From an uncultured Verrucomicrobium sp. (GTDB taxonomy: Bacteria; Verrucomicrobiota; Verrucomicrobiia; Methylacidiphilales; GAS474), in the NCBI GenBank assembly GCA_903889845.1, contig CAISZB010000128.1, forward strand, positions 1-5,009: a stretch of DNA of 5,009 bases, read 5' to 3'. Below, one piece after another: positions 4,836 to 5,009 of this stretch (positions within the stretch are counted from its first letter, which is position 1; each line of letters begins with the position of its first letter). Made by a program: the position numbers and the translations under genes. The notes below the pieces were generated by a model, which did no database searches, was not told where the DNA came from, and was given only the letters and a program-made list of their open reading frames with translations.

Positions 4836-5009
4836 GGCGGATAGGGTCTTTGGATTAGAGCAACATTCGGGGGGGGCATCAATCCCGGAATTCGGAAGGG
4901 TTTTCAGGGGTCGCGAAGAGGATGGGGACCCCTTCGGGGCAGGGACTGCCGTCGCGATAGCGACAAAGAGATAAAGGGGCCAACTGACTGGCAGGGCCGG
5001 GAGGCAACA
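4836..5009. other. Intergenic end region with two small inverted repeats
   Basis: No convincing gene is seen in these 174 bases. Beside the lipoprotein promoter they hold CCCC-TTC-GGGG (4929-4939) and the palindrome-like GTCGC-GATA-GCGAC (4951-4964). Neither is followed by a T run on either strand, so they do not look like terminators. They could be an operator or lie in the leader of a gene beyond the window edge. Bases 4965-5009 contain nothing I can identify. Confidence 0.5.
4854..4882 (-). promoter_or_regulatory. Sigma70-like promoter of the lipoprotein gene
   Basis: On the minus strand, TTGATG (4882-4877; four of six to the -35 consensus) and TCTAAT (4859-4854; five of six to the -10) are separated by exactly 17 bp. 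The expected transcription start is near 4847, giving a leader of about 12 bases before ATG 4835. The spacer contains a run of eight C on this strand (G on the plus strand, 4869-4876). Confidence 0.6.

Noticed and set aside
4416..4844. 142-codon plus-strand open frame opposite the lipoprotein
   Set aside because: It is Gly/Val/Ala-rich with no features and starts inside the terminator's T run. The minus strand shows a signal peptide, lipobox and promoter.

Overview
The window is G+C-rich (roughly two thirds by eye), with strong G/C preference at third codon positions and tightly packed genes. This suggests a bacterium with a high-GC chromosome. The conserved C-terminal module of the lipoprotein at 4434-4835 reminds me of proteins I associate with Verrucomicrobiota, but that placement is a weak inference.

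Layout. Bases 1-129 hold the tail of an unidentified reading frame. It collides, out of frame, with the last ~180 codons of an otherwise canonical single-chain glycine decarboxylase gene (gcvP, ~120-674). Four more plus-strand genes follow in a compact array with gaps of 5 bp, a 4-bp ATGA overlap, 5 bp and a 59-bp overlap. They are a GcvPA-like protein (680-1954), a strongly diverged GcvPB-like protein (1951-3156), a small metallo-beta-lactamase-fold protein (3162-3776) and an exported protein with a possible NTF2-like domain (3718-4368). A perfect hairpin with flanking A and T runs (4382-4419) can stop transcription from both sides. On the minus strand a serine-rich lipoprotein gene (4434-4835) converges on it, read from a recognisable promoter at 4854-4882. 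The last 174 bases hold that promoter and two small inverted repeats, with no gene visible.

Main observation. The two genes after gcvP look like a split second copy of the glycine cleavage P-protein (PA then PB order) that has lost its chemistry. In the PB-like protein, the PLP Schiff-base lysine of the LNLHKTF motif aligns with Phe285, and the aspartate that contacts the PLP ring nitrogen aligns with Ala258. The glycine-rich GGGGPG loop is gone, while flanking landmarks (LHPFQ, the HQAG segment, MGFD, MGEEGL) remain. The PA-like protein lost its TPYQ-type segment. The next gene lost four of the six usual metal-ligand positions of the metallo-beta-lactamase fold. All three frames are intact with normal codon bias, so they look like retained pseudoenzymes rather than decaying pseudogenes. 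A non-catalytic partner or regulator of the true P-protein is a reasonable hypothesis, but it is inference only.
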